Assembly (NCBI GenBank): GCA_963678675.1
Contig: OY783195.1
Location: 18,569,342-18,633,341, forward strand
Direction: 5' to 3'
DNA: 64,000 bases
Source of the DNA: Xiphydria camelus
Taxonomy: Eukaryota; Arthropoda; Insecta; Hymenoptera; Xiphydriidae
In this document: positions 24,331 through 34,987 of the stretch, piece after piece
Position numbering within the stretch: the stretch's first letter is position 1
Layout: each line of letters starts with the position of its first letter
Position numbers and translations under genes: made by a program
Notes under the pieces: generated by a model
Seen by the model: only the letters and a program-made list of their open reading frames with translations
The model's database searches: none
What the model was told of the DNA's origin: nothing

Positions 24331-24877
24331 AACTCACACGGTTCGACTTCACTGCGACAGCAGTGCGACAAAACTGTCGCACTCGGTCGCACTCGGTCGA
24401 GAGTACGTCGCACGCGGCAAATAAACACGGAGACGCAGCGATGCACTCACACGGTGCGACTTCCCTGCGACAGCAGTGCGACACGCACCTCGCGTTTGTC
24501 TGTATGCCATTTACAGTGGCGGTGTCGTTGTGTTAGTTTGTCGCAGGAAAGTCGTCGATTGTTACGACAGCGTGCGACCGTTTTGTCACACTGCTGTCGC
24601 AACTCGGTCGGACTCGGTCGAGAGTACATCGCACGCGGCAAATCAGCATGGAGACGCAGTGAAGCACTCACACGGTACGACTTCCCTGCGACAGCAGTGC
24701 GACACGCACCTCGCGCTTGTCTGTATGACATCTACAGTGGCGGTGTCATTGTGTTAGTTTGCCGCGCATCTGCTCACGCGGTAGGACAAAACTGTCGCAG
24801 GAAAGTCGTCGATTCCTGCGACAGCGTGCGTCAGTTCTGTCGCACTGCTGTCGCAGTGAAGTCGCACCGTGTGAGTT
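24331..24877. mobile_element. foldback with reiterated GACAGCAGTGCGAC
   Basis: The ends AACTCACACGGT and ACCGTGTGAGTT are inverse. Inside, a block with TGCGACAGCAGTGCGACA and CAGTGGCGGTGTC is repeated directly and inverted, which gives long open frames (24298-24879 plus, 24447-24731 minus) of low information. These are not called as genes. Confidence 0.55.
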
Positions 24878-24929
24878 AAGCTTAAGGTACTAGTTGGGCA
24901 CCCCAATCTGGCCCCAACTAAGGTACCTA

Positions 24930-26132
24930 CCCAGGTAGCACACTAACGTCGAAATGACGTTTTTTGAAGGTCAGTTCTGACGTCAGATGAAAAATATGAC
25001 GTCATTTTAACGTCGCAAAGACGGCTTAATTGCACATCCACACGACGTCAGACAAATCACGTCATAATGACGTTCTACCGTACGTTGTGATGACGTAAAA
25101 AATGACGGTTCTAAAAGGTTAGGTCTGACGTACACCCGGCGTCTCGGATTATGTCGCTGGTGACTTTTTTTAAATGTTATTTTTAAACGTACTCTAACCA
25201 ATGAACAATTAATTCTCATGCCCTCAGTAGCTACGGTAGTGTCTACTCTCGTTAATAAAAGCATGAGAAATGATTAACCATTGGTTAGTACGTTTAAAAA
25301 TAACATTTTAAAAAAGTCACCAGCGACAGAATCCGAGACGCCGAGTGTATATCTTCATCGTGAGCGGTCACCCATCCTACTAGTGTCCGCACTTTTCGCT
25401 GCTTAACTTCGTTGATCGGTCGGTGTCCTCCAGTCCTCATCTGCTGCACGCTTCTGTGGTTAAAAATATTATTACTATGTATTAGTGTTCATATGAAGTT
25501 TGATGAATAAATGTATATTACTTTTCAATAAGAAAGAGCTTGAATAAATAAGATTTTATAATTGTATTATTCTTTTCTCAACATTTTTCTAAATTTATGA
25601 TTGTATCTTTTGATAAATATTCTTGCATAGACTCAAATTGATACTAATATCAATTTACGTCTATGCAAGAAATAAATAATAAATAAATAAATATAAATAA
25701 ATAAGTAAATAAATAATTATATGAATGTTTAATCATCCTACATTAATTGATTGTCTTTCATTTACTTTAATAATCTGTGCTTTTTAATAAATAGTATAGT
25801 TTATAACTTGCTCAACATACTCTGGAGACTAAATGAAATAATTTATTGATTTAATAATTGAACAAATTACAATTTTTGTCCATTTATTCACAAATAAATT
25901 TTCAAGCCTATATATGCAGGAGACGGAAATTTTTCTAATAATTGTAAGTCTTGTTCGTCATTAAAAATGACGGAAAAGTTCCATCAAAAAGACGTTGAAT
26001 TTTGACGTCCAAGGTACGTCGTAAATATGACGTCCCAGTGACGTTAATATTACGACAACTGACGTCTGAAACCCTATACTGACCAAAAAATGACGTCTGA
26101 GACGTTATTCTAACGTCATTGTGCTACCTGGG
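24930..26132. mobile_element. CCCAGGTAGCACA TIR element, TGACGTC-rich (TA flanks)
   Basis: The ends CCCAGGTAGCACA and TGTGCTACCTGGG are flanked by TA (24928-24929, 26133-26134). Both subterminal regions (24940-25130 and 25970-26120) are packed with ACGTC cores, several in the full TGACGTCA context. The interior is AT-rich and non-coding, and holds MITE copy 2 at 25133-25347. Confidence 0.7.
25133..25347. mobile_element. CACCC..GGGTG MITE, copy 2 (TA flanks)
   Basis: The ends CACCCGGCG and CGCCGAGTG are flanked by TA (25131-25132, 25348-25349). It is similar along its length to copy 1 at 14554-14765 and is inserted inside the TGACGTC-rich element. Confidence 0.75.
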
Positions 26133-26223
26133 TAATCACTACCATAGTAAGAAATATTGTATAATTTTTATATTTTAAAATATAAAAATTATACAATATT
26201 TCTTACTATGGTAGTGATTACCC
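26130..26223. repeat. perfect 94-bp palindrome without spacer
   Basis: Each arm is 47 bp and the two are exact reverse complements, with the centre between 26176 and 26177 (TATTTT/AAAATA). The outer three bases on the left belong to the tip of the adjacent TIR element. No mismatch was seen when reading both arms. Confidence 0.85.
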
Positions 26224-26394
26224 AAAATAGGGTTACCCAATTGGGCGGCCCAACTTGGGCATATATTGGGCTAAGCGTTACAAGCCCAACGAAAGCTCAA
26301 TTGGGTACTGATTGGGCTGCCTAATTGGCGCCCAACTAGTCATTGGGCAGCCCAATTGGGCCCCAGTTGGGGCCCAATGGACATTTCCACACGG

Positions 26395-26819
26395 CATCCT
26401 GTAAATCGCTCGGCATAATCAAACCCAATAAAAGTGACCGAGATCGAAATAACGAATGACTGTACCAAAATAAATCATCAATGTTTATTATTTCTAAAAC
26501 AGAGGGACAGTGAAGCTTTGATGGTTGCCGATGGCTATATAAGTATGCCGTCGGTAAACCTGGTGTCAACATACCCCGAAACGTTATAAACGATGAACCA
26601 CTGGATCCACTGCCCGCAAAATCGATACTGTCCAATGATCCAAAAAGACTTACCTGTAACAAAGAAATACAAGATGTTAATGTAAAGATCGCCGTAAAAA
26701 AAGATTCAAAAATATGAACAATGTAATCGCGGCTGCAAATGGCCCCGATTATTTTTCTATACGGAGAGGTATCGTTGTCCAAATTTTAAATGTGTTTGGA
26801 ACCTACATAAACCCAAAAA
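26395..26819. other. right part of repeat S and an unassigned minus-strand frame
   Basis: 26395-26500 resumes repeat S (CTCGGCATAATCAA, GACCGAGATCGAAAT). A minus-strand frame of 148 codons (26336-26782) covers this and the following unique sequence. It has hydrophobic stretches but no recognisable domain, and its C-terminal part runs into repeat DNA, so I do not call a gene. Confidence 0.3.
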
Positions 26820-27630
26820 AGTCATCAAAAATGTAAAAACTACGCCGAGGACTATGCAGGGCCACTTAAAAAAATAACCCAATAATAATCATTTCGAGGA
26901 AAAACTCAGCAACAATTTCACCCCGTGTTTCGCCCTCGCCTTCCAAAAAAAAATTCACTTAAACAAATATTTATATCCGAATATAGTGCCAAGGACCTAC
27001 ATCTACATATATGTATTAAGTATATTTTTCAGGGTGAGCGATATAAGAGGCGCATAAGTACGAGTGAGAACTTCGATTAATCCTTCACACATCTCCTGTC
27101 GCCCAACCTGCAAATCACTCGGTATAATCAAGCCCAACGAAAGTAACCGAGATCGAAATGACAAATGACTACGACATACTAAAGCAAGCTACCAATGTTA
27201 AAAGTGCTACTTGGCGGGCCCGAGCCTCAAGAAATTGTTATTCTTAAATGCGTTTATTTAAATTAAATCAGTTACCATAAATTTTGAAGGCAATCAATGT
27301 TGTCTTATTGAACAAGTAATATTTATACTTAAGTATAATGTTATTACCGATCTGCGCTAATTTCTTAAAAATAAGTACGGAATTATTTAAAATTAGAAAT
27401 GCACGAGGTAATTCACTCAGGAGGTCCACACATATGAGGTAAACTTTATTTTAACGATATTTATCTCGTCGACAAAAAAGAAAATTACACTGGTCGGCGA
27501 AATAAATTATCGGCCAGCTTCAGGACCGATCACTATTTAATTCGTCATTTAGTAAATTTGTGTAATTTCTTAATAAGATAAATATTGACAAAATTCTTAT
27601 TATTAAAATACATTTTGTACGAACTTCTTG

Positions 27631-27633
<3 letters not shown>

Positions 27634-27684
<51 letters not shown>
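27634..27684 (+). repeat. (GA)n microsatellite
   Basis: About 50 bases of alternating GA, mirrored as poly-SL in a spurious minus-strand frame. Confidence 0.9.
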
Positions 27685-27686
<2 letters not shown>

Positions 27687-28490
27687 ACGCGTGTATTACT
27701 ATTACAAGTGTCAGAACGTCCCTACCAAATGGAAAACATAAGTTATACGGTAAATAAATTAAAATGTCCACCTTTTTGTACAATGTAATTGAGGGATTTT
27801 AACACACTTGCCATTTCTTACTTTGTATTTGTTGACTTTTGTACTTTTCAATTATTACAATATATAATTTCAGTAATAATATTCCCCAATTTTTTGAGGC
27901 ACGAGCCCGCTAAGTAGCATTTTGAACATTGGTAGCCTGCTTTGATATAGTCATTTGTCATTTCGATCTCGGTTACTTTAGTTGGGCTTGATTATACCGA
28001 GTGATTTGCAGGTTAGGTAACAGGAGATGTGCGAAGGATTAATCGAAGTTCCCACTCGCAATTACACAGGCACACAAAAAAAAAAAGGTCTTGTTCCCAG
28101 AACCAGACCAGCATATCTTTATGTTTTTGGGGTCGCTGAATCCGAATCCGGTGTCCGTTTGTCTCCATCACGTCACTTTTTTTTTTAATCTCAAAAAACC
28201 ATCAATAGATCATGATTTTCAAAAAGTTAATGGACTTAAACCAAATTCGCTATAAGGGGTTTTTTGGGTCGCTGATCACGAATCTGAAATCGGATTTCAA
28301 AAATTCAAGATGGCGGATCCAATATGGCGGACGAGGTTTTTGAAAATAGACGGATTCATGCCGAATTTGGTATAAGGAGGTTTTTTGGGTCGCTGATCAT
28401 GAATCTGAAGACAGATTTTAAAAATTCAAGATGGCGGATCCAATATGGAGGACAAGATTTTCGAAAACTTTGAATTTTTGTAAATATAAC

Positions 28491-29331
28491 TGTAGGAGGG
28501 GTAATATGTACAGAGCGCGAATAAACTAGGAACTAAGGTTTATTCGTGATCTGGAATACAAAATGGTAGCGTAAGCGTGCGGAAAGAGAAGATCCCAGGA
28601 GGGATTGAGCTCGGAGAAGCGTCGGAGGGGGCTGCCGGTCGGGCAGCTCGTAGGCGGTGCGGGTCGTCCTCAGGAACGGCTGCGTCGGTCCTGGCGTGCC
28701 GGGGGCTGCTCGCGTCCCGGGAATCGTCGTCAGGCCGGAGGCGAAGGTAACTCGTCCGCGTAGAGGGTCGCCGGGTAGGCGAGGCGACGTGAGGACGTCG
28801 GCTGGAGCGGCGAGGACGCTAGGGTATTCGTGGAGCGAAAACTGCCGCTAGCGAACCTCAAGCCGGGACGGCGTAGGGCCGTCAGAGATCTGCGCGCGAG
28901 AGGGTGTTCGCTGAGCGAAGACTTCCCTCTCGGTTGCTCGAGAGTCGATCGGTGAACCACGAGAGCTGCGATGTTCGCTGAGCGAAAACTGTCGCCGCTC
29001 GTGTGGAGGCCGTTCGACTACTAGGGTGTTCGCTGAGCGAAAACTTCCCTAGGGCGTTCGACTGAGACTTCCGAGGGATAGTGGTGTTCGCTGAGCGAAA
29101 ACTTCCACTACCGTGACTCGAGATGGTCTGGCGGCGATGGCTCGCCGGCCGTCTAATATACCCCGTTTGCGGACCTTGCCGAAAGCCCGCTGATGACCGA
29201 TGACCGTTAGGTCCTCGGATGACGCGTCCTAACTACCTGCGCGTCCCTTATGACGCGCTCGGGGCTGTCTCCAACCCTTGAATCGTCGGCAGGCTAACGC
29301 ATGCCGACTCGGCTGCGATCCACGCGTTACA
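28491..29331 (-). mobile_element. solo LTR (841 bp) with a stem-loop array
   Basis: On the minus strand it starts TGTAACGCGTGG and ends CCTCCTACA (TG...CA), and it is flanked by a perfect TAAC duplication (28487-28490, 29332-29335). A TATATTAG box (plus 29153-29160) and AATAAA (plus 28539-28544) sit in the right order for U3, R and U5 of a minus-strand transcript. There is no internal domain, so this is a solo LTR left by recombination. A four-base duplication fits Ty3/gypsy-like elements. It differs from the LTR at 3584. Confidence 0.8.
28817..29111 (-). ncRNA. five tandem stem-loops with conserved 20-nt cap
   Basis: The units lie at 28817-28853, 28898-28931, 28958-29003, 29021-29052 and 29078-29111. 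Each has two complementary arms separated by exactly 20 nt of nearly constant sequence (plus strand TGTTCGCTGAGCGAAAACTT). The cap contains an inner TTCGC/GCGAA stem. The outer arms differ between units yet stay complementary: CTAGGG/CCCTAG, GAGAGGG/CCCTCTC, TAGTGG/CCACTA, GCGA/TCGC, and CGCTAGGG/CCGCTAGCG with a one-base bulge. They lie just downstream of the inferred start site, in R, so they would appear at both ends of the element RNA. The function is unknown. Confidence 0.7.
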
Positions 29332-30040
29332 TAACTTCATATTCGTCATTAGCGATCAAAAAAAAAACCCTATACCAAATTTGGCATGAATCCGTCGATT
29401 TTCGAAAATCTTGTCCTCCATATTGGATCCGCCATCTTGAATTTTTTTAATCTGACCAGATTCATGATCAGCGACCCAAAAAAACCCCTTATACCAAATT
29501 CGGCATGAATCCGTCGATTTTCAAAAATCTCGTCCGCCATATTGGATCCGCCATTTTGCATTTTTGAAATCCTATTTTAGATTCGTGATCAGCGACCCAA
29601 AAAAACCCCTATAGCGAATTTGGTTTAAGTCCATTAACTTTTTGAAAATCATGATCTATTGATGGTTTTTTGAGATTAAAAAAAAATGTGACGTGATGGA
29701 GACAAACGGATACCGGATTCGGATTCAGCGACCCTAAAAACATAAAGATATACTGGTCTGGTTCCGGGAACAAGGCCTTTTTTTTTGTGTGCCTGTGTTA
29801 TGCTCCTCTTATATCGCCACCCTGAAAAATATAATTGGTATAGGCCCTAGGCACTACATATGGACATCAATACTTTTTCAAGTGAATTTTTCTTTTTGGA
29901 AGGAGGGGGAGGGGCGAGGGCAAAACAGGGGGTGGAATTGTTGGTGAGCTTTTTGTCGATAAAATTATTAGTGGATCATTTTTTAAATGGCCTCGCATAA
30001 TCCTTGGTGTATTTTTTTACATGCTTGATATATTTTGGAG

Positions 30041-31775
30041 GATATCGCTAGTTTTTTGAAAATTGTTTATAACTTGTGTTTGATTATCCTTCTGGTCCTC
30101 CGCGTCTTTAGATGTCGTTATACTCATACCGATCGAGTTACTAATGGAATATACAGAGTCTTTCTGTTGTTCTGTGCACTGGGGTAAAGAAATTAATACT
30201 TTAAATAATTAATGATTTATCCTGGAACGTTGGTTGATGAAAAAATTTTATATTCTTAGCGTATAAATTGATATGAATATATTATTAGAGCCATCTTAGA
30301 AGTATGCTGAAAAAAACGAACTTCTAAAATCAGCGTGTCATTTCCTCTCATGTAGGTACTGAATACGACGAAAAAGTTATTCCTTAACCTTTAGAGCCCG
30401 GGGTGGTCGATATATCGACCAGCGGATGATGAATTCCAGATATTTATAAAAATTTTAAGATTATGGCCCGAAACTTGTTACTCGAGGGTTTTCGGGGTCG
30501 CTCATTGCTATAAAATTAATACTAATCGAGATATTTGCTAATATTAAGAAACAATTCCTTTTTTTGCCATTTTTTCAGCATAGCGGCTAAATCCGAGCCT
30601 GTGTTGAGGATGCAAAATTAATAGGTATCTTGTTGGTCAAAGGAAAACAGATTAAAATTTTTTCCAGCTTGTCCGGAATTGCCCCCGCTATTAATGCACT
30701 TATCGACTGGCCTAAAACTCGAAATTGCGGGCATCGAAAAATGCCCGAGAAAAAGCGGTAGACCGTCCTTGGTAACACCCCAACGTGAGGCTCGATCGGG
30801 AAAGCCCGACTTTCTCTGTCCGGATGTTTACACCCGACATTCCTTGTCTAGGTGCTTACAGGGTTAATGACCTTGAGTTAAACATTCTGTATAAAACAGG
30901 AGTAGGGTTGGCCGACAGAAAACAAATATAAATGCAATCATGAAAGCATAATAGCAGTTGCTTGCTTTTAAATATGCCTAGAGAATAAAGAAAATAATAA
31001 ATACCTATAATATATATCCAGCTTTTGATACCCATATAACTTCGAACCAGATAGTCGCATGGAAAAACATGTATAACATTTTTTATAGATAATTTAATTT
31101 GCTTTAATTTTGGTAACTACATATTTTGCTCTAAAGTTTATAGAAATCGAGTTATTGACAAATAACGAAGAAAAAACATTTTTTAGCCCCTTTTCTTAAG
31201 ACGGCGGCCAAATCCGGGCTTTTTCTGGGCGGCGCAAATTTAAGACGTGCTTTTTAACACCAAATCAAACAAATTAAAATTATTTCCAGCTTGTCCGGAA
31301 TTGCTTCCGTTATCAGCTATTTTATACGACTTGGCGACTGGCCTACTGTGCTACGAGCGCTATCCGCTCTCTTTCCCCTCCCTCTCTACCGTCGCACAAC
31401 CCACCGACAGCGTCCCCCACCACGAGCGCTTACCCCTTATTCTCTATGAATTTTGCGTTTCACGGCAGTTTCATCTTACTGCCTACCGCGCCGTAAGAAG
31501 TTTCACTTCAAAAAATTTGAATCAGAGTATCGTATATCACAAGGTGCTTCTCTCTCTCTCAATGAAGGGAATCGACCCGAGTGCAACCCAACCAGCAAAT
31601 AGTTTAACAGAAAGTAGTTCAATAATGCTACGCGAATCACTTCGATTCGTTTCAATAAAGCAATGCCTTGATGCAAAGTAAATTAAATTAATTTAAATGT
31701 AATTAAAATACATTTCGTTTTTAAGTTAACATAACATTCATTGATTCTGAGGCGATACGAAGCTTACCGGGTCAG
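30041..31775. other. AT-rich stretch with a diverged duplication
   Basis: The blocks at about 30580-30720 and 31195-31340 are related (shared CCAGCTTGTCCGGAATTGC and CGACTGGCCTA). A 144-codon frame at 31247-31681 runs through the second block and shows no domain. No gene is supported. Confidence 0.35.
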
Positions 31776-31779
31776 CTAG
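31741..31779 (+). mobile_element. Helitron-like 3' end
   Basis: GCGATACGAAGCTTACCGGG then TCAGCTAG-T ends in CTAG followed by T. That is a sequence type common in insect repeats and compatible with a Helitron CTRR end. The body would extend leftward (31195-31740). No Rep/helicase is present. Confidence 0.35.
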
Positions 31780-32229
31780 TAAGATATAAACTACACTGAA
31801 AAAAATCTTTAGTTTTAACAGCAATACATTTCTGGCTGAGACTTTCTAGCCATTCCCCCCTAAAAATATTTTTATTACAGTAATTCTATTAGTTGTATTT
31901 GAGATACAGCATTGCTATGTTAGCAGTCCAAGTATTGCTAACAGATATGTTTGATGCAGCAATATGGCATCTGATTACTTAATATACTAGAAAGGTTATC
32001 CTAAGCAGATGACGTATTCTTACCCCAACTGTATGATTATACGTAATATAGGTATATAGGTATAGTTAGCTGGACTATAAAACGTATGTTTACACCAACT
32101 GTAAACTTATGTGTAGTGTGACTGAACGGTATGGCTGGGTGGACTATACTGGATGCCTCGCGCAGTTCCACACAGTTGCAGGGACCACTTCGGCCGGGCT
32201 TGGTCGGTATTCGAGCAATTTTTACCGGT

Positions 32230-32410
32230 AGAAGTCGAGTCGGTAGTTAGAGTTGGTGTCAATTCGGGAGATCGAAGCGTCTAACTTCGAAATCGTGGAT
32301 TTGTAAATTATGGTGAGTAATTTCCATTATTCACAAATTCACGATTTCGAGATTAGACGCTTCGATCTCCCGAATTGACACCAACTCTAATTACCGACTC
32401 GACTTCTACC
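32230..32410. repeat. foldback inside copy L
   Basis: GTGTCAATTCGGGAGATCGA and its inverse flank a short spacer. Copy R has a collapsed version, which accounts for the 184-bp length difference. Confidence 0.6.
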
Positions 32411-32607
32411 GGTAAAAGTGGCTCGAATACCGACCAAGCCCGGCCGAAGAGGTCCCTGCAACTGTGCGGTTCTGTGCCCGAGGCATACGAAATACCGGTA
32501 GAAGTCGAGTCGGTACCCCGATAGCAAATTAAATATTTATTTAAATATTTTTGCCGAGATATCTCAGTGTTGCATTATATAAAGGCCTGTTTTAGCTAAG
32601 ACCACTT

Positions 32608-32819
32608 GAAGAGTCGGTGGCGCAATTGGTAGAATGCGAGCATTCCCAGTCTCGAAGCATCTCATCTAAGGAACGCAGGTTCAAATCCCGGTGTGGGCCC
32701 CGCGACATTGCACTTTCTCGTCGCGGGATCACCCGAGCTCCACATACCTCCGGATTTCTAGCCAAACCTGGGGATGGTGCGTAAATGCATTTCCCCTTCT
32801 ATAAAAAAAAAAAAAAAAA
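32608..32819 (+). mobile_element. tRNA-derived SINE, copy 1
   Basis: A-box-like TGGCGCAATTGGTAGAATGC (32624-32643) and B-box GGTTCAAATCCCGG (about 32678) mark an RNA polymerase III promoter derived from a tRNA. A tRNA-unrelated body follows, ending in an A-tail (about 32803-32819). It would be mobilised by a LINE in trans. It is not a tRNA gene, since the spacing and the absence of an intact cloverleaf rule that out. Confidence 0.65.
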
Positions 32820-32918
32820 TCGAATCCCGGAAGGGATGGAAAAAAAACCGACACCAGTAGGCGGGTTGGCAGGCGGCAGGATAGGCGTGCGAGCCCCCTT
32901 TTTGCAAAATCCTACTTT

Positions 32919-33115
32919 CAATTTAGCAATACGGTATAGCTGACACAGCTATACTGCTTGTCTAAACGAACCAAAATTCCCGCGCAATTTAGCAATACGG
33001 TATAGCTGACACAGCTATACTGCTTGTCTAGATGAACCAGAATTTCCGTGCAATTTAGCGATACGGTACAGCTTACGTAGGCATACTGCACGTCTAAATC
33101 AATCAGAATAAATAA
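32919..33115. repeat. 65-bp tandem repeat, three units (copy L)
   Basis: Units start CAATTTAGCAATACGGTATA and contain a GTATAGCTGACACAGCTATAC palindrome-like core; the third is diverged. The same array is inverted at 36635-36826. Confidence 0.7.
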
Positions 33116-33298
33116 CTGGCTCAACAGTACAGCGCAGCTTGACACAAACATCACGATATTGTTACTTTAAACATATTAGCTTAGCCATACTCGGCTGGCT
33201 GTCTTAAGAAAACTTCTGGCTGTGGCCACGGTGGCTAGAAATTCTGGTTGGTTCAGCCAGAATTATTGGTCAATTCCCTGAAAATTTTTTTCAGTGTA

Positions 33299-34127
33299 CG
33301 CACGGAGTAAATGTAGCATCTCTGTGAGTCTCATGTCGGGCGCTATTAGTACGGTTATTATTTATAATATAATTATTCATTTGAGTTAACAACTATAATC
33401 TATACTACGGTGTTACTATTATTACTATTATTATTATCAGTATTACGAATTAATTTAACTTACCGGTGATATAATATCTACCCGATGAATTAAGTTATGT
33501 GTTGCCCACTGCACCGTGTGTCGTCTTGTGCTGTCCTGTATTGTCCTGTTTGTTTTTGCTTTGTGCAATGGAGCGGGCACCATGCATAGTTGTGTTCATG
33601 ACATATCTATCTTTCAAAAAAAAAAAGTGAATTCGTATCTTTGAAACAAAAAAAAATTCACGAAATCAGTTATTCGTACCAAATACAAAAAATGACGTCG
33701 CTAAATACTAGAATTCTAAATAAAACAATAATTTCGAATCTAAATACGTACTTTGAAAGTTTAATATAAATGAAAACTTAAAGAAGAAAATATTTGGCGA
33801 CCCCTCATGAGTAACGCGTTCATGCTTGAAGTAATTGATAATAAATGCATATTATTTAGGTCAGCACGCTGTATATAGGTATGTGTGAATACTTTTTAAT
33901 ACCATTACTTTTATACTTCGTGACTATATTGGGGCTCGCCAAATATTCTCTTGTTCAATTTTTCATTTATATCAAACTTTCAAAGTATTTCCATTCGAAA
34001 TTATTATTTTATTTAAAATACTTGTTTTTAGTGGTTATTTTTTGTATTTGGTACAAACAACTTATTTCGTGATTTTTTTGTTTCAAAGGTACGAGTAAAC
34101 TTTTTTTGTTGTAAATAGTAAGACAAA
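33299..34127. other. unassigned AT-rich stretch with an inverted pair
   Basis: GAATTCGTATCTTTGAAAC with ATTCACGAAATCAGTTATT (33628-33680) is loosely mirrored at 34030-34100 (AACTTATTTCGTGATTT). I see no gene; the 63-codon frame at 33881-34072 is only hydrophobic and AT-driven. Confidence 0.35.
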
Positions 34128-34745
34128 ACAGATTCTCTGTAAAAAAAAGGCGGCATGTTCATTCAGAGCCAACAAAATTGATACGTAAAATACTCTTCAA
34201 AATAGATCAGAAATCAATTAAGATCGCCATGTTCAAGATTTATATATAAAAAATAAAAGGCATCATTTGAAAGGAAAATTATTGTAAATCAAAAGTTACT
34301 AAAAAATCCGACGACAAAAAATTTATAAACAAATGTTCATAAAAAAGAACTTGCCGCGTTTAAGTTTTAATATTTTTTCCACTATATACTGGTATTATAT
34401 AAGTGTATGAATTTATTTAAAATCATAAGTGCATAAACATCGAATATAATTTTCTATCTGTCTGAATTTTTTATTTTGAAGGAATAAACGCGGCAAGTTC
34501 TTTTTTATGAAAATGTTTTTATACATTTTTTGTTGTCAAATTTGTTAGTAGCTTTTGATTTACAATAATTTTCCTTTCAAATGATGCCTTTAATTTTTAT
34601 ATATAAATCTTGAACATGGCGATCTTAATTGATTTCTAATCTTTTTTGAAGAGTATTTTACGTATCAATTTTTTTTGGCACTGAATGAACTGAATTGCAC
34701 TGAATGCCGCCTTTTTTTTAAACAGAGAATCTGTTTTGTGACAAG
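34128..34745. mobile_element. foldback element
   Basis: Arms of about 210-230 bp (AACAGATTCTCTGT ... AAGAACTTGCCGCGTTTA and inverse) surround a spacer of about 120 bp. It is non-coding. Confidence 0.65.
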
Positions 34746-34987
34746 ATTTCACTACTTTTTGGAATTTATTCATGAGGAGAATATGTACCTACATGTAGGA
34801 GAATAGCTTTGTATTACCACAAAATTAAAGTCTCACATTTTATACCGATACGAGTCAATTAATTATAACCACGTTACTTTTGATTTATCCTCGTGATATT
34901 TTGAAATGATTTTATAATTAATGTTTCAATAATATTTATATTTTCCCCAGAACAATTCGTTCGTGAAAGGATTTCCATAAATAACTG

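Larger units (their letters stand above)
24063..26394. mobile_element. composite element with CCGTGTGGAAAT ends and GCCCAATTGGGC motifs
   Basis: CCGTGTGGAAATCTGCCCAA at the left mirrors ATTTCCACACGG at the right, and it splits repeat S. Variants of GCCCAATTGGGC occur near both ends (24080-24135, 24300-24320, 24890-24920, 26236-26380). It contains at least three younger insertions or structures (24331-24877, 24930-26132, 26130-26223). No coding region is recognised. Confidence 0.6.
28065..29797. mobile_element. CACAG-ended foldback with TTA duplication, hosting a solo LTR
   Basis: The ends CACAGGCACACAAAAA and TTTTTGTGTGCCTGTG are flanked by TTA (28062-28064, 29798-29800). Three-base duplications with CACAG-type tips fit CMC or PIF/Harbinger elements; I cannot decide between them. 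Each arm of about 420 bp contains two copies of a block with GGGTCGCTGATC and AAGATGGCGGATCCAATATG. The centre is occupied by the LTR at 28491-29331. Confidence 0.65.
26820..30040. repeat. large foldback of repeat S copies, interrupted by a younger element
   Basis: The left arm 26820-27240 is mirrored by 27890-28064 together with 29798-30040 (for example TAATCCTTCACACATCTCCT against its inverse near 28020). The right arm is split by 28065-29797. The spacer contains a (GA)n tract and AT-rich sequence. Confidence 0.6.
31794..33296 (+). mobile_element. CACTGAAAAAAA TIR element, copy L (1503 bp, TA flanks)
   Basis: It begins CACTGAAAAAAATC and ends ATTTTTTTCAGTG, flanked by TA (31792-31793, 33297-33298). 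It contains a SINE, a 65-bp triplicate (32919-33110) and an extra foldback (32230-32410) absent from copy R. Apart from that foldback it is almost identical to 36449-37767 in inverse orientation. There is no transposase; the 78-codon minus frame (32918-33154) just translates the triplicate. Confidence 0.75.

Noticed and set aside
24298..24879. 193-codon frame
   Set aside because: It translates the reiterated GACAGCAGTGCGAC foldback, and mirror frames exist on the other strand.
26336..26782. 148-codon minus-strand frame as a host gene
   Set aside because: Part of it lies in repeat S and in the TIR element tip, and no domain is recognised.
28817..29111. CRISPR-like array
   Set aside because: Units are palindromic stem-loops of varied spacing inside an LTR of a eukaryotic genome, with no unique spacers of constant length.
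31247..31681. 144-codon frame as a gene
   Set aside because: It lies in a duplicated repeat leading into a Helitron-like end and has no domain.
32608..32700. tRNA gene
   Set aside because: A and B boxes are present, but there is no complete cloverleaf, and a non-tRNA body with A-tail follows; it fits a SINE.
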